From: CAWAXW01 sp963786155
GTDB lineage: Bacteria; Actinomycetota; CADDZG01; WHSQ01
Length of the DNA: 64,000 nucleotides
Direction of reading: 5' to 3'
NCBI GenBank assembly: GCA_963786155.1
Contig: CAWAXW010000006.1
Span: forward strand, 930,001 to 994,000
Shown here: positions 1 through 10,038 of the stretch, in pieces
How positions within the stretch are numbered: position 1 is the first letter of the stretch
How the letters are laid out: the number at the start of each line of letters is the position of its first letter
The notes under the pieces: generated by a model
The model's input: the letters and a program-made list of their open reading frames with translations, nothing else
The model's database searches: none
What the model was told of the DNA's origin: nothing
Position numbers and translations under genes: made by a program

Positions 1-1
1 G

Positions 2-76
2 GAAGAGCTGGCGCAGTCGATCGCCGCCAAGGTGGAGGGCGAGAAGAAGCTCGAGGTTGCAAGTGGCCGAGTATGA
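2..76 (+). CDS. sufD: SufD C-terminal fragment (partial)
   Basis: Only the last 24 codons are in the window; they read EELAQSIAAKVEGEKK followed by a short tail and TGA at 74-76. The charged helical end fits the C-terminus of a SufB/SufD scaffold subunit, and the position directly before a Rieske protein and sufC fits the actinobacterial order sufB-sufD-ferredoxin-sufC-sufS-sufU. The assignment rests mainly on context. The stop lies inside the start of the next gene, so the two are probably translationally coupled. Confidence 0.55.
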   Translation, partial: EELAQSIAAKVEGEKKLEVASGRV

Positions 77-386
77 GACCGTTGCGAAGCTCGACGACAT
101 CCCGGACGGCGGGATGATCCAGGTGGTGGCCCACGGCGAACCGATTGGCCTCTACCGCCGAGGCGACAACGTGTACGCCGTCAACGACTACTGCACCCAC
201 GAAGAGACCTACCTGACCGAAGGCGAGTTCGAGCCCGACGAGCTCGAGGTCGAGTGCCCGCTCCATGGCTCGCGCTTCAACGTGGCTACCGGCGAGGTTC
301 GCATCTTGCCGGCAACCCGCCCCGTCGCGACCTACGAAGTGAAGATCGAGGGCGACCTCGTGCTGGTCGGACCCGAGAGAGGATGA
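63..386 (+). CDS. Rieske-type [2Fe-2S] ferredoxin in the suf operon
   Basis: 107 aa from the GTG at 63, chosen because a GAGG box lies six bases upstream; a TTG at 57 would add two residues. The Rieske ligands are clear: Cys44-x-His46 (YCTHEE) and Cys65-x2-His68 (CPLHGS), which bind a [2Fe-2S] cluster. The small size matches ferredoxin subunits of non-heme oxygenases and the stand-alone Rieske proteins often encoded inside actinobacterial suf operons. It overlaps the sufD stop and ends just before sufC. A role as electron donor during cluster assembly is inference; no oxygenase subunit is nearby. Confidence 0.88.
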   Translation: MAEYETVAKLDDIPDGGMIQVVAHGEPIGLYRRGDNVYAVNDYCTHEETYLTEGEFEPDELEVECPLHGSRFNVATGEVRILPATRPVATYEVKIEGDLVLVGPERG

Positions 387-394
387 TGACAAAT

Positions 395-1211
<817 letters not shown>

Positions 1212-1215
1212 GAAG

Positions 1216-2439
1216 ATGCCTCTCGACGTTGAAGTGATCCGCAAGGACTTCCCGATCCTCGAGACGACCGTGCACGGCAAGCGGCTCGTCTATCTCGATT
1301 CGGCGGCGACTTCGCAGAAGCCTCGTTCCGTCGTCGACCGGATGGTTCGTTTCTACGAGACCGAGAACGCCAATGTCCACCGCGGCGTCTACGAGCTTGC
1401 CGAACGGGCGACGGTCGCCTACGAGTCGGCGCGCGACGCGGTGGCTCGTTTCATCAAGGCCCCCAGCTCGCGCAACATCGTCTTCACCCGCGGCGCGACG
1501 GAGTCGATAAACCTCGTTCGCTATTCGTGGGCGCGCGCCAACGTGCACGAGGGCGACGAGATCCTCGTTACGGAGCTGGAGCATCACAGCAACCTGATCC
1601 CGTGGCAGCTCCTCTGCCAGGAGACCGGCGCGACGCTTCGCCATCTCCCGATCACCGACGACCATCACCTCGACCTCGACCGCCTTGATGAGTTCATCAC
1701 TCCTCGAACGAAGCTCGTGGCGGTCACGCTGATGTCGAACGTCCTCGGCTCGATCATCCCGGTCCGCCGGATAAGCGACGCGGCCCACGCGGTCGGCGCC
1801 GTGATGATGATCGACGCCGCGCAGGCCGCGCCGCACATATCGTTCGACGTCACCGAGCTGGACGCCGACTTCCTCGCGATCTCGGCTCACAAGATGCTGG
1901 GTCCCACGGGGGCCGGGGCACTGTACGGACGGATGGAGCTCCTCGAGGAGATGCCGCCGTTCCTGGGCGGGGGAGAGATGATCCGCGAGGTGTGGGCCGA
2001 CAGGGCGACCTGGAACGAGGTCCCCTACAAGTTCGAGGCCGGCACCCCGAACATCGCCCAGGTGGTTGGCATGGGCGCGGCGATCGAATACCTCGAGGCG
2101 CTCGGCATGGACGAGGTCCACAAGCACGAGATGGAGATCACCGCCTACGCGCTCGAACGACTGCTCGAGGCGGGGGCGGTCGTTTACGGTCCCACCGACG
2201 TGCAGGAGCGGGGCGGCGTCGTCTCGTTCAACGTCCCCGAGGTGCATCCGCACGACCTCGCGACGATCGTCGACCAGGAGGGGATCTGCGTCAGGGCGGG
2301 CCATCACTGCGCCCAGCCGCTGATGCGTAGGCTGGACGTACCCGCCACCGCCCGCGCCTCGTTCTACGTGTACAACGATCGTGACGACGTGGACGCTCTT
2401 GTGGGCGCACTCGACCAAGCGAAAGGGTGGTTCGCCTGA
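1216..2439 (+). CDS. sufS: SufS, group II cysteine desulfurase
   Basis: 407 aa, the normal SufS length. PLP-dependent enzyme that removes sulfur from L-cysteine as an enzyme-bound persulfide and passes it to SufU. The PLP lysine is Lys226 in SAHKMLGPTG; the persulfide cysteine is Cys365 in RAGHHCAQPL. ELEHHSNLIPW and the DAAQAAPH segment are further family hallmarks. The ATG at 1216 lies four bases after the sufC stop; upstream in-frame starts would run into sufC. The 3' end overlaps sufU by 13 bases. Confidence 0.96.
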   Translation: MPLDVEVIRKDFPILETTVHGKRLVYLDSAATSQKPRSVVDRMVRFYETENANVHRGVYELAERATVAYESARDAVARFIKAPSSRNIVFTRGATESINLVRYSWARANVHEGDEILVTELEHHSNLIPWQLLCQETGATLRHLPITDDHHLDLDRLDEFITPRTKLVAVTLMSNVLGSIIPVRRISDAAHAVGAVMMIDAAQAAPHISFDVTELDADFLAISAHKMLGPTGAGALYGRMELLEEMPPFLGGGEMIREVWADRATWNEVPYKFEAGTPNIAQVVGMGAAIEYLEALGMDEVHKHEMEITAYALERLLEAGAVVYGPTDVQERGGVVSFNVPEVHPHDLATIVDQEGICVRAGHHCAQPLMRRLDVPATARASFYVYNDRDDVDALVGALDQAKGWFA

Positions 2440-2882
2440 GCCTCGACGAGCTCTACAAGGAAGTGATCCTCGACCACTATCGAGCCCCCCGGAACAAGGG
2501 CCGGCTCGATCCCCACGACGTTGCGCTCGAGCGCAACAACCCGCTGTGCGGCGACGAGATCGAGCTCTACGTCAAGTTCGAGGGCGACGACGTCAACGGG
2601 ATCGCCTTCGAGGGCAAGGGCTGTTCGATCAGCCAGGCCAGCGCCTCGATGATGACCGAGAAGATCAAGGGCCTGGGCTCGAAAGAAGCCGCCGACGTGG
2701 CCCGCTCGATCAAGGCCATGATGGCGGGCGAAGAAGAAGGCGACCAGGACAGCCTCGGCGACCTCATCTCCCTGAAGGGCGTCGTGAAGTACCCGGTCCG
2801 CATCAAATGCGCCCTCCTCGGCTGGAACACCCTCCTCGAAGCCCTGGAAGAGAGCGGTCACAGTCGCCGAGTGAGTGACTAG
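2427..2882 (+). CDS. sufU: SufU, zinc-dependent sulfurtransferase
   Basis: 151 aa IscU/NifU-like fold protein. It carries the SufU set Cys41-x-Asp43 (NNPLCGDE), Cys66 (GKGCSIS) and Cys128 (IKCALLGW), which bind zinc and receive persulfide sulfur from SufS. The insert between the second and third cysteines is the feature that separates SufU from IscU. GTG start at 2427, inside sufS, with AAAGG immediately before it. It is the last gene of the suf operon here; no sufT follows. Confidence 0.95.
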   Translation: MVRLSLDELYKEVILDHYRAPRNKGRLDPHDVALERNNPLCGDEIELYVKFEGDDVNGIAFEGKGCSISQASASMMTEKIKGLGSKEAADVARSIKAMMAGEEEGDQDSLGDLISLKGVVKYPVRIKCALLGWNTLLEALEESGHSRRVSD

Positions 2883-2893
2883 GTACCTCTGGC

Positions 2894-2974
2894 GTACCTC
2901 CTCACACACTCGAGGGGGGCCTAGGCGACTTAGCACTATTGCAACTTGATAAAACTTCTAAACTCTGGTAGCAA
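2894..2974 (+). promoter_or_regulatory. candidate promoter, near-leaderless, of the SufR-like regulator
   Basis: The 92-base gap after sufU is AT-rich near its end and holds a TAnnnT-type -10 box, TAAACT at 2959-2964, ten bases before the GTG at 2975. That spacing would give a leaderless or near-leaderless transcript, common in actinobacteria. An AGGTAC/GTACCT inverted repeat at 2881-2899 overlaps the sufU stop and could be an operator or a transcript end. Inferred from sequence only. Confidence 0.35.
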
Positions 2975-3409
2975 GTGGGCATGGCTCTCGGCGACGACTC
3001 CGCCACCAGGACCGCGAAGGTCCTTTCGCTGCCTACGCGGGCGGCGATCCTGTCGATGCTGCTCCGGACCGGCCCCAAGACGGTCAAGGAGATCGCCGAC
3101 GACTTCACGATCCACCCGAACGTGGCCCGGGCCCACCTGGACCTGATGGTCGAGGCGGGATTCCTCGCCACCGAGACCCGCCGGCGGACCAAGGGCCGAC
3201 CCGCCAAGGTGTACTTCACCTGGGAGGGCGAGGCCGGCTCGCTGCGGAGGCCGGCGTCGAGATGCCGGCCGAGCGGCAGCCCAAGACCGGGCGACGAGCT
3301 CGAGGTCGAGATCCGGATCCTCGAGCGCATGCTCGCCGATGCGAGCGCCCAACTGAACCGCATACGAGAGCTGTTGGAAGCAAACGAAGCGAGAATGGAG
3401 GAGGCAAGA
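2975..3409 (+). CDS. SufR-like winged-helix regulator (C-terminal boundary uncertain)
   Basis: Residues about 8-75 form a winged helix of the DeoR/ArsR-like COG2345 group, with TVKEIADDF and HPNVARAHLD as the recognition part and KGRPAKVYF as the wing. SufR, which represses suf operons, belongs here. The Fe-S cysteines usual in the C-terminal half of SufR are absent. Instead there is a helical segment (DELEVEIRILERMLADASAQ onward) that looks like a coiled coil. About 3240-3290 reads better in another frame (EAGVEMPAERQPKTG), so two compensating shifts are likely. No stop separates it from the following sulfurtransferase; I place the boundary at the GTG at 3410, which is preceded by GGAGGAGG. 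Confidence 0.6.
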
Positions 3410-4253
3410 GTGGCTGATTACGCAAACCCGGAGGTGCTGGTCGACACCGAGTGGCTCGAGCAGCACCTCGAAGACGACATCGGTCGCGATCGTCGAGGTC
3501 GACGAGGACACGACGGCCTACGAGAAGGGCCACATCCCGAGCGCGATCTCGATCGACTGGGAGAACGAGCTGCACGACCTCCCGCGGCGCGAGTTCATCT
3601 CCTCCGAGCAGCTGGCGCAGCTGCTCGGCGAGAAGGGCATCTCGACCGACCAGACGATCGTTCTCTACAGCGGCAACAACAACTGGTTCGCCGCCTACGC
3701 CTACTGGCTCTTCAAGTAGCGCGGCGTCGACAACGTGAAGCTGCTGAACGGCGGGCGCAAGAAGTGGGAGCTCGAGAGCCGGCTCCTGAACGCAGGACGT
3801 GCCCGAGCCGCTCGCCGGCCACCTTCAACATCGGCGCGGAGCAGCCCGAGATCCGCATCTTCCGCGACGAGGTTCTCGAGCGGGCCAAGGCCGAGCGGCG
3901 CGTGGGTCGATGTGCGCTCGCCGGAGGAGTTCCGCGGCGAGCTGCTGGCACCACCGCACCTTCCGCAGGAGCAGGCCCAGGTGCCGGGCCACATCCCGGG
4001 CGCGAGCAACATCACGTGGTCGAAGACCGTGAACGAGGACGGCACCTTCAAGTCGGCGGACGAGCTCGAGAAGCTCTACGCGGCCGAGGGCATCACGCAG
4101 GACAAGGAGGTCGTGACCTACTGCCGGATCGGCGAGCGCTCGTCGCACTCGTGGTTCGTGCTCACGGAGCTGCTCGGCTTCGAGAAGGTCCGCAACTACG
4201 ACGGTTCGTGGACCGAGTACGGAAGCCTCGTCGGAGTTCCGATCGAAAGGTAG
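3410..4253 (+). pseudogene. sseA: two-domain thiosulfate sulfurtransferase (rhodanese), multiply disrupted
   Basis: Transfers sulfane sulfur from thiosulfate to cyanide or a thiol acceptor. The pieces join into a full-length actinobacterial CysA/SseA-type rhodanese (844 nt, about 281 aa): VLVDTEWLEQHLED, then AIVEVDEDTTAYEKGHIP, NNNWFAAYAYWLFK, LLNGGRKKWELE, WVDVRSPEEFRGELLAP and the catalytic loop YCRIGERSSHSWF. The reading frame changes at about 3480, 3797 and 3900, and an in-frame TAG at 3717-3719 replaces a sense codon within WLFK-RGVDNVK. As written it cannot be translated; the catalytic Cys and the C-terminal domain are intact. Either a decaying gene or a poorly assembled patch. The symbol follows the family and is tentative. 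Confidence 0.8.
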
Positions 4254-4279
4254 AACCAGACCAAGCATTAGCAGTACCC

Positions 4280-4313
4280 AGAGCGCCGCCTCACCTTCCC
4301 GGGGCGGCGCTCT
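4280..4313 (+). terminator. Rho-independent-like terminator after the sulfurtransferase
   Basis: Perfect 11-bp inverted repeat AGAGCGCCGCC / GGCGGCGCTCT around a 12-base loop, starting 27 bases after the sulfurtransferase stop. Only a short T-poor tail (ATCTTGT) follows, so termination may be weak. It separates this unit from the MoaD-like gene. Confidence 0.65.
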
Positions 4314-4325
4314 ATCTTGTGGGGC

Positions 4326-4568
4326 ATGAAGGTCACGGTGGTCTGTTTCGGCGCGATGCGCGAGCACCTTCCGCCGGGGTCCGAGGGGAACCGCGTCGAC
4401 CTTGAGGTGGCGGAGGGAGCGACGATCGGGAGCCTCGCCGACGCCCTCGGCGCCCCCCGGGCGCTCGTGAAGACCGCCTTGGTCAACGGCGAGCGCAGGG
4501 ACATCGACGAATCGGTGGACGAAGGGGACGAAGTAACCTTGATGCCACCATTCACCGGCGGCACCTAG
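4326..4568 (+). CDS. MoaD/ThiS-family sulfur-carrier-like protein
   Basis: 80 aa beta-grasp protein. The VDLEVAEGATIGSLADAL stretch and LVNGERRDIDESVDEGDEV match MoaD. Such proteins carry sulfur as a thiocarboxylate on a C-terminal Gly-Gly for molybdopterin, thiamine or cysteine synthesis. Here the end is FTGGT, so one residue follows the Gly-Gly and would have to be removed for thiocarboxylation. ATG at 4326 chosen for homology; an in-frame TTG at 4317 exists. It ends ten bases before the aldehyde dehydrogenase, suggesting co-transcription. Confidence 0.75.
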   Translation: MKVTVVCFGAMREHLPPGSEGNRVDLEVAEGATIGSLADALGAPRALVKTALVNGERRDIDESVDEGDEVTLMPPFTGGT

Positions 4569-4578
4569 GGGGAACACC

Positions 4579-6348
4579 ATGGCCGAGCCCAAGACCAGAG
4601 CCAAGAGCACCAGGAGTCGGGCTACCAAAAAGTCCCCGCCCGCGCTGAAGTCCTTCAATCCGCGCACCGGCAAGGTGATGAATGAGATCGCTACGACCGA
4701 CCCGGCCGAGGTCGCCCAGATCGTCGCCAACGCTCGCAAGGTCGCCCCCGAATGGGCCGCGATCTCGCCTGAGGGCCGCGCTCGTATGATGCGCCAGGTC
4801 CGCCACCGGATCTACGAGCTTTCGGACCAGATCGTCGAGACGGTCGCGGCGGAGTGCGGCAAGCCGAGGACGGAGGCATTGGCCCACGACGTCATGCCCG
4901 CGATCATCATGCTGCTGGGTTACGAGAAGATCGCGGCCAAGGCGCTCAAGGATCGCCGGATCGGCGTTCTTGCGCCCCGGTCATTCCGAAGCTCCTGGCC
5001 GGCGCCGTGTCGCGGATCGAGTTCAGGCCCTTCGGCGTGGTCGGCGCGATCACCCCGTGGAACTACCCGATCACGAACTGCTTCCTTGCGTTCGCGCCTG
5101 CACTATTCGCGGGCAACGCCGTCGTGGTCAAGCCATCGGAGGTCACCCCGGGTTGTGGCGAATTGATCCGACGAGATCCTCGAGCCTCTGCCCTCAGGTG
5201 TAGCCACCGTCATTCAGGGTGGAGGGGACCTGGGGGCCGCGCTGGTGGACGCGCCCTGCGACAAGATCTCGTTCATCGGCTCACCACCCACCGGGCGGAA
5301 GATCTGCGAAGCGGCCGCCAAGCACCTCACCCCGGTCGTCATGGAGTTCGGCGGCAAGGACGCGGCGATCGTGTGCAGCGACGCCGATCTCGACCTGACC
5401 TCGTCCGGCATCCTGTGGGGCTCGTTCTTCAACGCCGGCCAAACTTGCTGCTCGATCGAGCGCGTCTACGTCACCGATGCCGTAGCCGACGAGTTCAAGG
5501 ATCGTCTCCTGACGAAGCTCGGCAAGGTCCAACAAGGCGAAGAGATCGGATCCCTGACCTTCAAGCCGCAGCTCGACATCGTCTCCAAGCAGGTGCAGGA
5601 CGCAGTGAAAAAGGGGGCGACGCTCCTCGCCGGCGGGCCGGATGCGGGCACGAAGAACAAAGACGGGTCCCTCTGGTACGCACCGACGATCCTCGAGAAC
5701 GTCAACGAAGAGATGGACGTTCTGAGGAACGAGTCGTTCGGACCGATCGTCACGATCGTGCAGGTCCGGGACGAGGACGAAGCGGTCCGCAGAGCTAACG
5801 AGGAAGCGCCGAACCTGACGGCGTCGGTATGGACCAAGAGCACGTCGACGGGCGACAAGATCGCGTCGAAGCTGCGCGCCGGCAACATCAGCATCAACCA
5901 GCACGGTGAGAACCCCGCGTCGGTCTGGGGCACGTGGGGTGGGGTGGGGGAGTCGGGCTTCGGCCGACTTAACGGCGAGCTGGGCCTCCGAGAGTTCACC
6001 GTGCCCGTGTATGTCCAGCGTTCGCAGCTCCCGATGAAGCGAGCCTGGTGGTACCCCTACGACGACGCGACCAAAAGCCTTTACCGAGCCAGCGTGAAGG
6101 CGTTCGGCTCGCCGTCACGAGCCGAACGAGTGAACGGGCTGATCGACGCCTTCAAGAGCGCCGGCGCCACCCTGCGCAACAAGATCTCGGCGATCCCCGG
6201 CAGCTCGAACACGCGCGTTTCGGCCCCCGCGAGGGCCTTGCCGACGAGCGCGTCCATATCGAGCTCGGCTTCGGCGGCGACCACGTCCTGTAGGCGCGCC
6301 TTGGTAGCGGGAGAGCGGGGCTCGAAGAGCACGCAGCAATCCTGGTAG
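4579..6348 (+). CDS. NAD(P)-dependent aldehyde dehydrogenase, succinate-semialdehyde type (two frameshifts)
   Basis: Oxidises an aldehyde to the acid. The pieces join into one ALDH: SFNPRTGKVMNEIATTDPAE at the start, FGVVGAITPWNYP and VVVKPSEVTPG (cofactor site), FIGSPPTGRKI, the general-base region MEFGGKDAAIV, the catalytic Cys in NAGQTCCSIERV, and ESFGPIVTIVQ. The frame shifts at about 4975 and returns at about 5165; both look like indels. The N-terminus is rich in Lys/Arg. A clean AGGGGGA site precedes ATG 4579. The last 80 or so codons run antisense over thiI and do not look like ALDH, so the true stop is probably near 6180. Substrate is not determinable. Confidence 0.82.
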
Positions 6349-7358
6349 CTGCGGGTCGAAATGTCGTAGGTGCCGAGTGAGATGGCCTCGTCGATGATCT
6401 CCTGCTTGTCCATGCCGATGAGGGGGCGGAAGACCGGGATGCCCTCGACCGCTTCCTCGACCACGCTCAGGTTCTCGAGGGTCTGCGATGCCACTTGGCC
6501 CAGAGAGTCCCCGGTCACGAGCGCCTTCGCGCCGACCTCCCGGGCCAGCTCGGTGGCGATGCGCATCATCGTTCGGCGGTAGAGGACGACGCGCAGATCC
6601 GACGGCGCGTGGGTCACGATCTCGCGCTGGGCATCTGCTAGCGGCACCAGGTGCATCGTTGTGTGCAGGTGGTAGCCGGTGAGGATCTCGGCCAGCTCGC
6701 TCGCCTGGCGGATCGAAGAGGGATCGGTGAACGGCTGCCCGTGGAAGTGGAGCAGCTCGACCTCGGCCCCGCGCTTCATCATCCGCCACACCGCGACCGG
6801 TGAGTCGATCCCTCCGGACAGCAGGGCCAACATCTTGCCCGACACGCCGACCGGCAGACCTCCATGTCCTCGCACTCTTCGGCGATAGGCGACCCCGGTT
6901 CCGGCAAAGAGCTCGATCCACAACGTCGCCTCGGGATGGGACAGGTCCACGCGCGCTCCGGAAGCGTCCTTGATCGCCTGTCCGATCGCGACATTGATCT
7001 CGCCCGAGTTGATCCCGATCGTCGAGTGCGTGCGACGCGCCCTCACCGCGAACGACTCGAACGGTTCCGCGAGCATCAGCTCGAGTCCAACGCGCTCGAT
7101 GTCTGCCAGTTCGGGCTCCACACGTTGGCCGACTCCGAGGTATGCGATTCCGAAGACGCGAGCCGCTCTCTCGACTGCGGCTTCGATGTTCGCCTCGGGC
7201 TTGAAGTCGATAACGACGCGCCCGAAACCGCGCCTGACCCGCTCGTAGCCAGTCCCGCGTAGGGCGCGCTTGAGGTTTCGGACGAGCACCTCTTCGAAGT
7301 AGTGCCGGTTGCGGCCCTTCAGGCCGATCTCGTGGAAGTGCGCAACTATCGTGGCCAT
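6081..7358 (-). CDS. thiI: ThiI, tRNA 4-thiouridine synthase / thiamine sulfurtransferase
   Basis: 425 aa from the ATG at 7358. N-terminal ferredoxin-like/THUMP region (HFHEIGLKGRNRHYFEE), then a PP-loop ATPase (LLSGGIDSPVAVW) that adenylates U8 of tRNA. ALVTGDSLGQVASQTLENL and SYQDCCVLFEPRSP are conserved in ThiI. The C-terminal rhodanese domain of E. coli ThiI is missing, as in many Gram-positives, so sulfur must come from another persulfide donor, plausibly SufS. The final 45 or so residues overlap the convergent ALDH and are poorly conserved in character. It sits seven bases after the Lrp-type gene. Confidence 0.92.
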   Translation of the reverse strand: MATIVAHFHEIGLKGRNRHYFEEVLVRNLKRALRGTGYERVRRGFGRVVIDFKPEANIEAAVERAARVFGIAYLGVGQRVEPELADIERVGLELMLAEPFESFAVRARRTHSTIGINSGEINVAIGQAIKDASGARVDLSHPEATLWIELFAGTGVAYRRRVRGHGGLPVGVSGKMLALLSGGIDSPVAVWRMMKRGAEVELLHFHGQPFTDPSSIRQASELAEILTGYHLHTTMHLVPLADAQREIVTHAPSDLRVVLYRRTMMRIATELAREVGAKALVTGDSLGQVASQTLENLSVVEEAVEGIPVFRPLIGMDKQEIIDEAISLGTYDISTRSYQDCCVLFEPRSPATKARLQDVVAAEAELDMDALVGKALAGAETRVFELPGIAEILLRRVAPALLKASISPFTRSARDGEPNAFTLAR

Positions 7359-7365
7359 GGTCGGC

Positions 7366-7653
7366 CTAGTCGGCGTTTTCCATCCCCACAGAGAACAGGG
7401 CTTCGACATCGTGTCGCGAGAAGACCTTGAACGCGACCAGGGTTTGGGTGCGCTCGATCCCGTCGACCTTGGCGATCTGCTCGCTGACGACCTCGGCCAG
7501 CTCGTCGTGCGTGCGCGTGCGCACCATGATCACGAGATCGAAATCGCCCGCCACCGAGTAGACCTCGGACACGGCGGGAAGATCCGCGACCGCCTGCGCG
7601 GTCTCGGGGATGCGGTGGATATCGCAGACGCCGAGGACGATCGTATTGACCAT
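7366..7653 (-). CDS. Lrp/AsnC-type RAM-domain protein without DNA-binding domain
   Basis: 95 aa, all of it one ligand-binding RAM domain (VCDIHRIPETAQAVADLP, VYSVAGDFDLVIMVR, VDGIERTQTLVAFKVF). No helix-turn-helix is present, which defines the stand-alone AsnC/Lrp ligand-binding family; these form octamer-type assemblies and bind amino acids. It lies between the sigma factor and thiI with gaps of ten and seven bases, so the three are probably one transcript. Partner and ligand are unknown. Confidence 0.88.
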   Translation of the reverse strand: MVNTIVLGVCDIHRIPETAQAVADLPAVSEVYSVAGDFDLVIMVRTRTHDELAEVVSEQIAKVDGIERTQTLVAFKVFSRHDVEALFSVGMENAD

Positions 7654-7663
7654 CCCGTGAACT

Positions 7664-8614
<951 letters not shown>

Positions 8615-8853
8615 GGGCGCATCAACCTTTCTGGTTTCGAGCTATATCGGCAGACCGACGCGGACAACGAGCAGTCGCTGCCCTCTGGGGGGATCGGCCG
8701 GCGTATTTCTCCGAAGAGAGTTGCCGCAGTAAGCGGCAGGGCCGGGCGCCGAATCCGTCCTCAGCGAGGCGTGTACGGCCTTTCTTTGTTGCTGTCGAAC
8801 TGTTCTCCACATGCTACGGGAATCCCTTCCCTAGGGGAAGGGCCCTTTTACTT

Positions 8854-9411
8854 GTGCTTCACGAACAAAAACACCCTGAACAGGCGTTGTATTCCACCCC
8901 TATATACGTTCCCGGGGCCCTATGGTTTCTCTCCAAATGGTACAAAGCGAGCAGACCTCCCAAGGGCCGGTGTTCGATCTCAGCTTGCCTGGCCGGCCGG
9001 GCCTGCCGCTTCGACGGCAGCTCCGAGCTCGCCGACGAGGTGGCCCGCCTGGTGGCCGACGGCCGGGCGATCCTGGTCTGCCCCGAGGCCGACGGCGGCC
9101 TCCCCACCCCTCGCCCGCCGGCCGAGATTGTCGGAGGCGACGGAGCCGACGTCCTCGACGGCCGCGCCCGAGTAGTGACCAAGTCGGGCGAGGACGTAAC
9201 CGAGCAGTACGTAAGGGGAGCCGAACGAGCCCTAGCCGCAGCCCAAACCGCCGGAGCCACCTCCGCGATCCTCAAAGCAAGAAGCCCCTCCTGCGGCCGA
9301 GGCGCGATCTACGACGGAACCTTCACCAGAAATCTCACCGCTGGTGACGGCGTTACCGCAGCACTTTTGTCACGAAACGGCATAAACGTGACAACCGACG
9401 AGGAGATTTAG
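8854..9411 (+). CDS. DUF523 family protein (start uncertain)
   Basis: The conserved part starts at CSISACLAGRACRFDGSSE and includes VCPEADGGLPTPRPPAEI, RVVTKSGEDVTEQY and AILKARSPSCGRG, the cysteine signature of DUF523, a family of unknown function. The open frame reaches back to a GTG at 8854, but the first 36 codons look non-coding. A more natural start is the GTG at 8970 if one T of the following TT is an extra base, giving Met-Ser-Ile-Ser-Ala-Cys. The 239 bases between the sigma factor start and 8854 show no other gene. Confidence 0.8.
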   Translation: MLHEQKHPEQALYSTPIYVPGALWFLSKWYKASRPPKGRCSISACLAGRACRFDGSSELADEVARLVADGRAILVCPEADGGLPTPRPPAEIVGGDGADVLDGRARVVTKSGEDVTEQYVRGAERALAAAQTAGATSAILKARSPSCGRGAIYDGTFTRNLTAGDGVTAALLSRNGINVTTDEEI

Positions 9412-9438
9412 TCCACCGGGCCGACTAAGTCCAACCTC

Positions 9439-9467
9439 GCAGGACAGGTCGGGTGCATGGGCGAACC
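9439..9467 (+). promoter_or_regulatory. two-box element GCAGGA-N18-GAACC, copy 1
   Basis: GCAGGA at 9439-9444 and GAACC at 9463-9467, 63 bases before ATG 9502. It is one of six similarly spaced copies upstream of secreted-protein genes in this window. The constant spacing resembles a bipartite promoter or a protein-binding site. Function inferred only from recurrence. Confidence 0.45.
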
Positions 9468-9501
9468 ATCATCTTGACCATCCCAACAACAGGGAGAAGA
9501 C

Positions 9502-9987
9502 ATGAAGAAGCTCATCGTGCTTGCAATCGTGATCGGCCTCTTGGCCGGCGCAATGGTGATGCCCGCGGACGCAAAGAAGAAGAAGAAGCCAGCTCCGGCA
9601 CCCGCCGAGCCGGTCCGGATCGAGCGGGTTGTCGATTTTGACTACACCTGCGTCGGACCCTGTGTCGGACTCTTCCAACTTGGTGGTCTTACCGGCGAGA
9701 ACATCGGCGGCGGTCCGATACCCACGGGTACCGATGACCTGTTTATCAAGGCCGAAGCCACAGACATGTCCGGGCAGCCGGTAGTAATCGAGATCCAGCA
9801 GGACCTGGATGGCGACGGAGGAAACAACCCCGTCGGGACGCTATGCGGCCGCGCTGACGAGAAGGCGATCTCCATCAACGCCGGACTCGAGATCCGAGTG
9901 TTCATCTCGTCGGGCACGTGCGAAGACGGCACCCCCGCACTTGCTCTGGGCGGCGACATCAAGTTCACGCTCTCGAACATGCCCTAA
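9502..9987 (+). CDS. secreted lysine-rich N-terminus protein, family member 1
   Basis: 161 aa. A Sec signal peptide (hydrophobic IVLAIVIGLLAGAMV, cleavage after ADA) is followed at once by KKKKKPAPAPAEP, so the mature protein begins with a strongly basic tail. The globular part starts VRIERVVDFDYTC, has four cysteines plus an acidic Asp/Gly stretch (DLDGDGGNN) and ends KFTLSNMP. Members 2 and 3 share the signal, the Lys run, the RxxRVVEhxY start and the hydrophobic-SNMP/SNLP end, so the three are tandem duplicates. I recognise no named domain. AGGGAGAAG ribosome site. A surface or matrix role is inference. Confidence 0.85.
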   Translation: MKKLIVLAIVIGLLAGAMVMPADAKKKKKPAPAPAEPVRIERVVDFDYTCVGPCVGLFQLGGLTGENIGGGPIPTGTDDLFIKAEATDMSGQPVVIEIQQDLDGDGGNNPVGTLCGRADEKAISINAGLEIRVFISSGTCEDGTPALALGGDIKFTLSNMP

Positions 9988-10005
9988 CGCATCACAGAAT
10001 TGTTG

Positions 10006-10033
10006 GGGGCCGGGCGAAAGTCCGGCCCCTTTT
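10006..10033 (+). terminator. Rho-independent terminator after family member 1
   Basis: GGGGCCGG / CCGGCCCC stem around a GAAA-containing loop, followed by TTTT, 19 bases after the stop codon. The same terminator design recurs after members 2 and 3. Confidence 0.88.
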
Positions 10034-10038
10034 CGTTG

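Noticed and set aside
3717..3719. TAG in the sulfurtransferase as a recoded codon (pyrrolysine or readthrough)
   Set aside because: The same gene has several frameshifts, so a substitution or sequence error is far simpler; no supporting RNA structure was seen.
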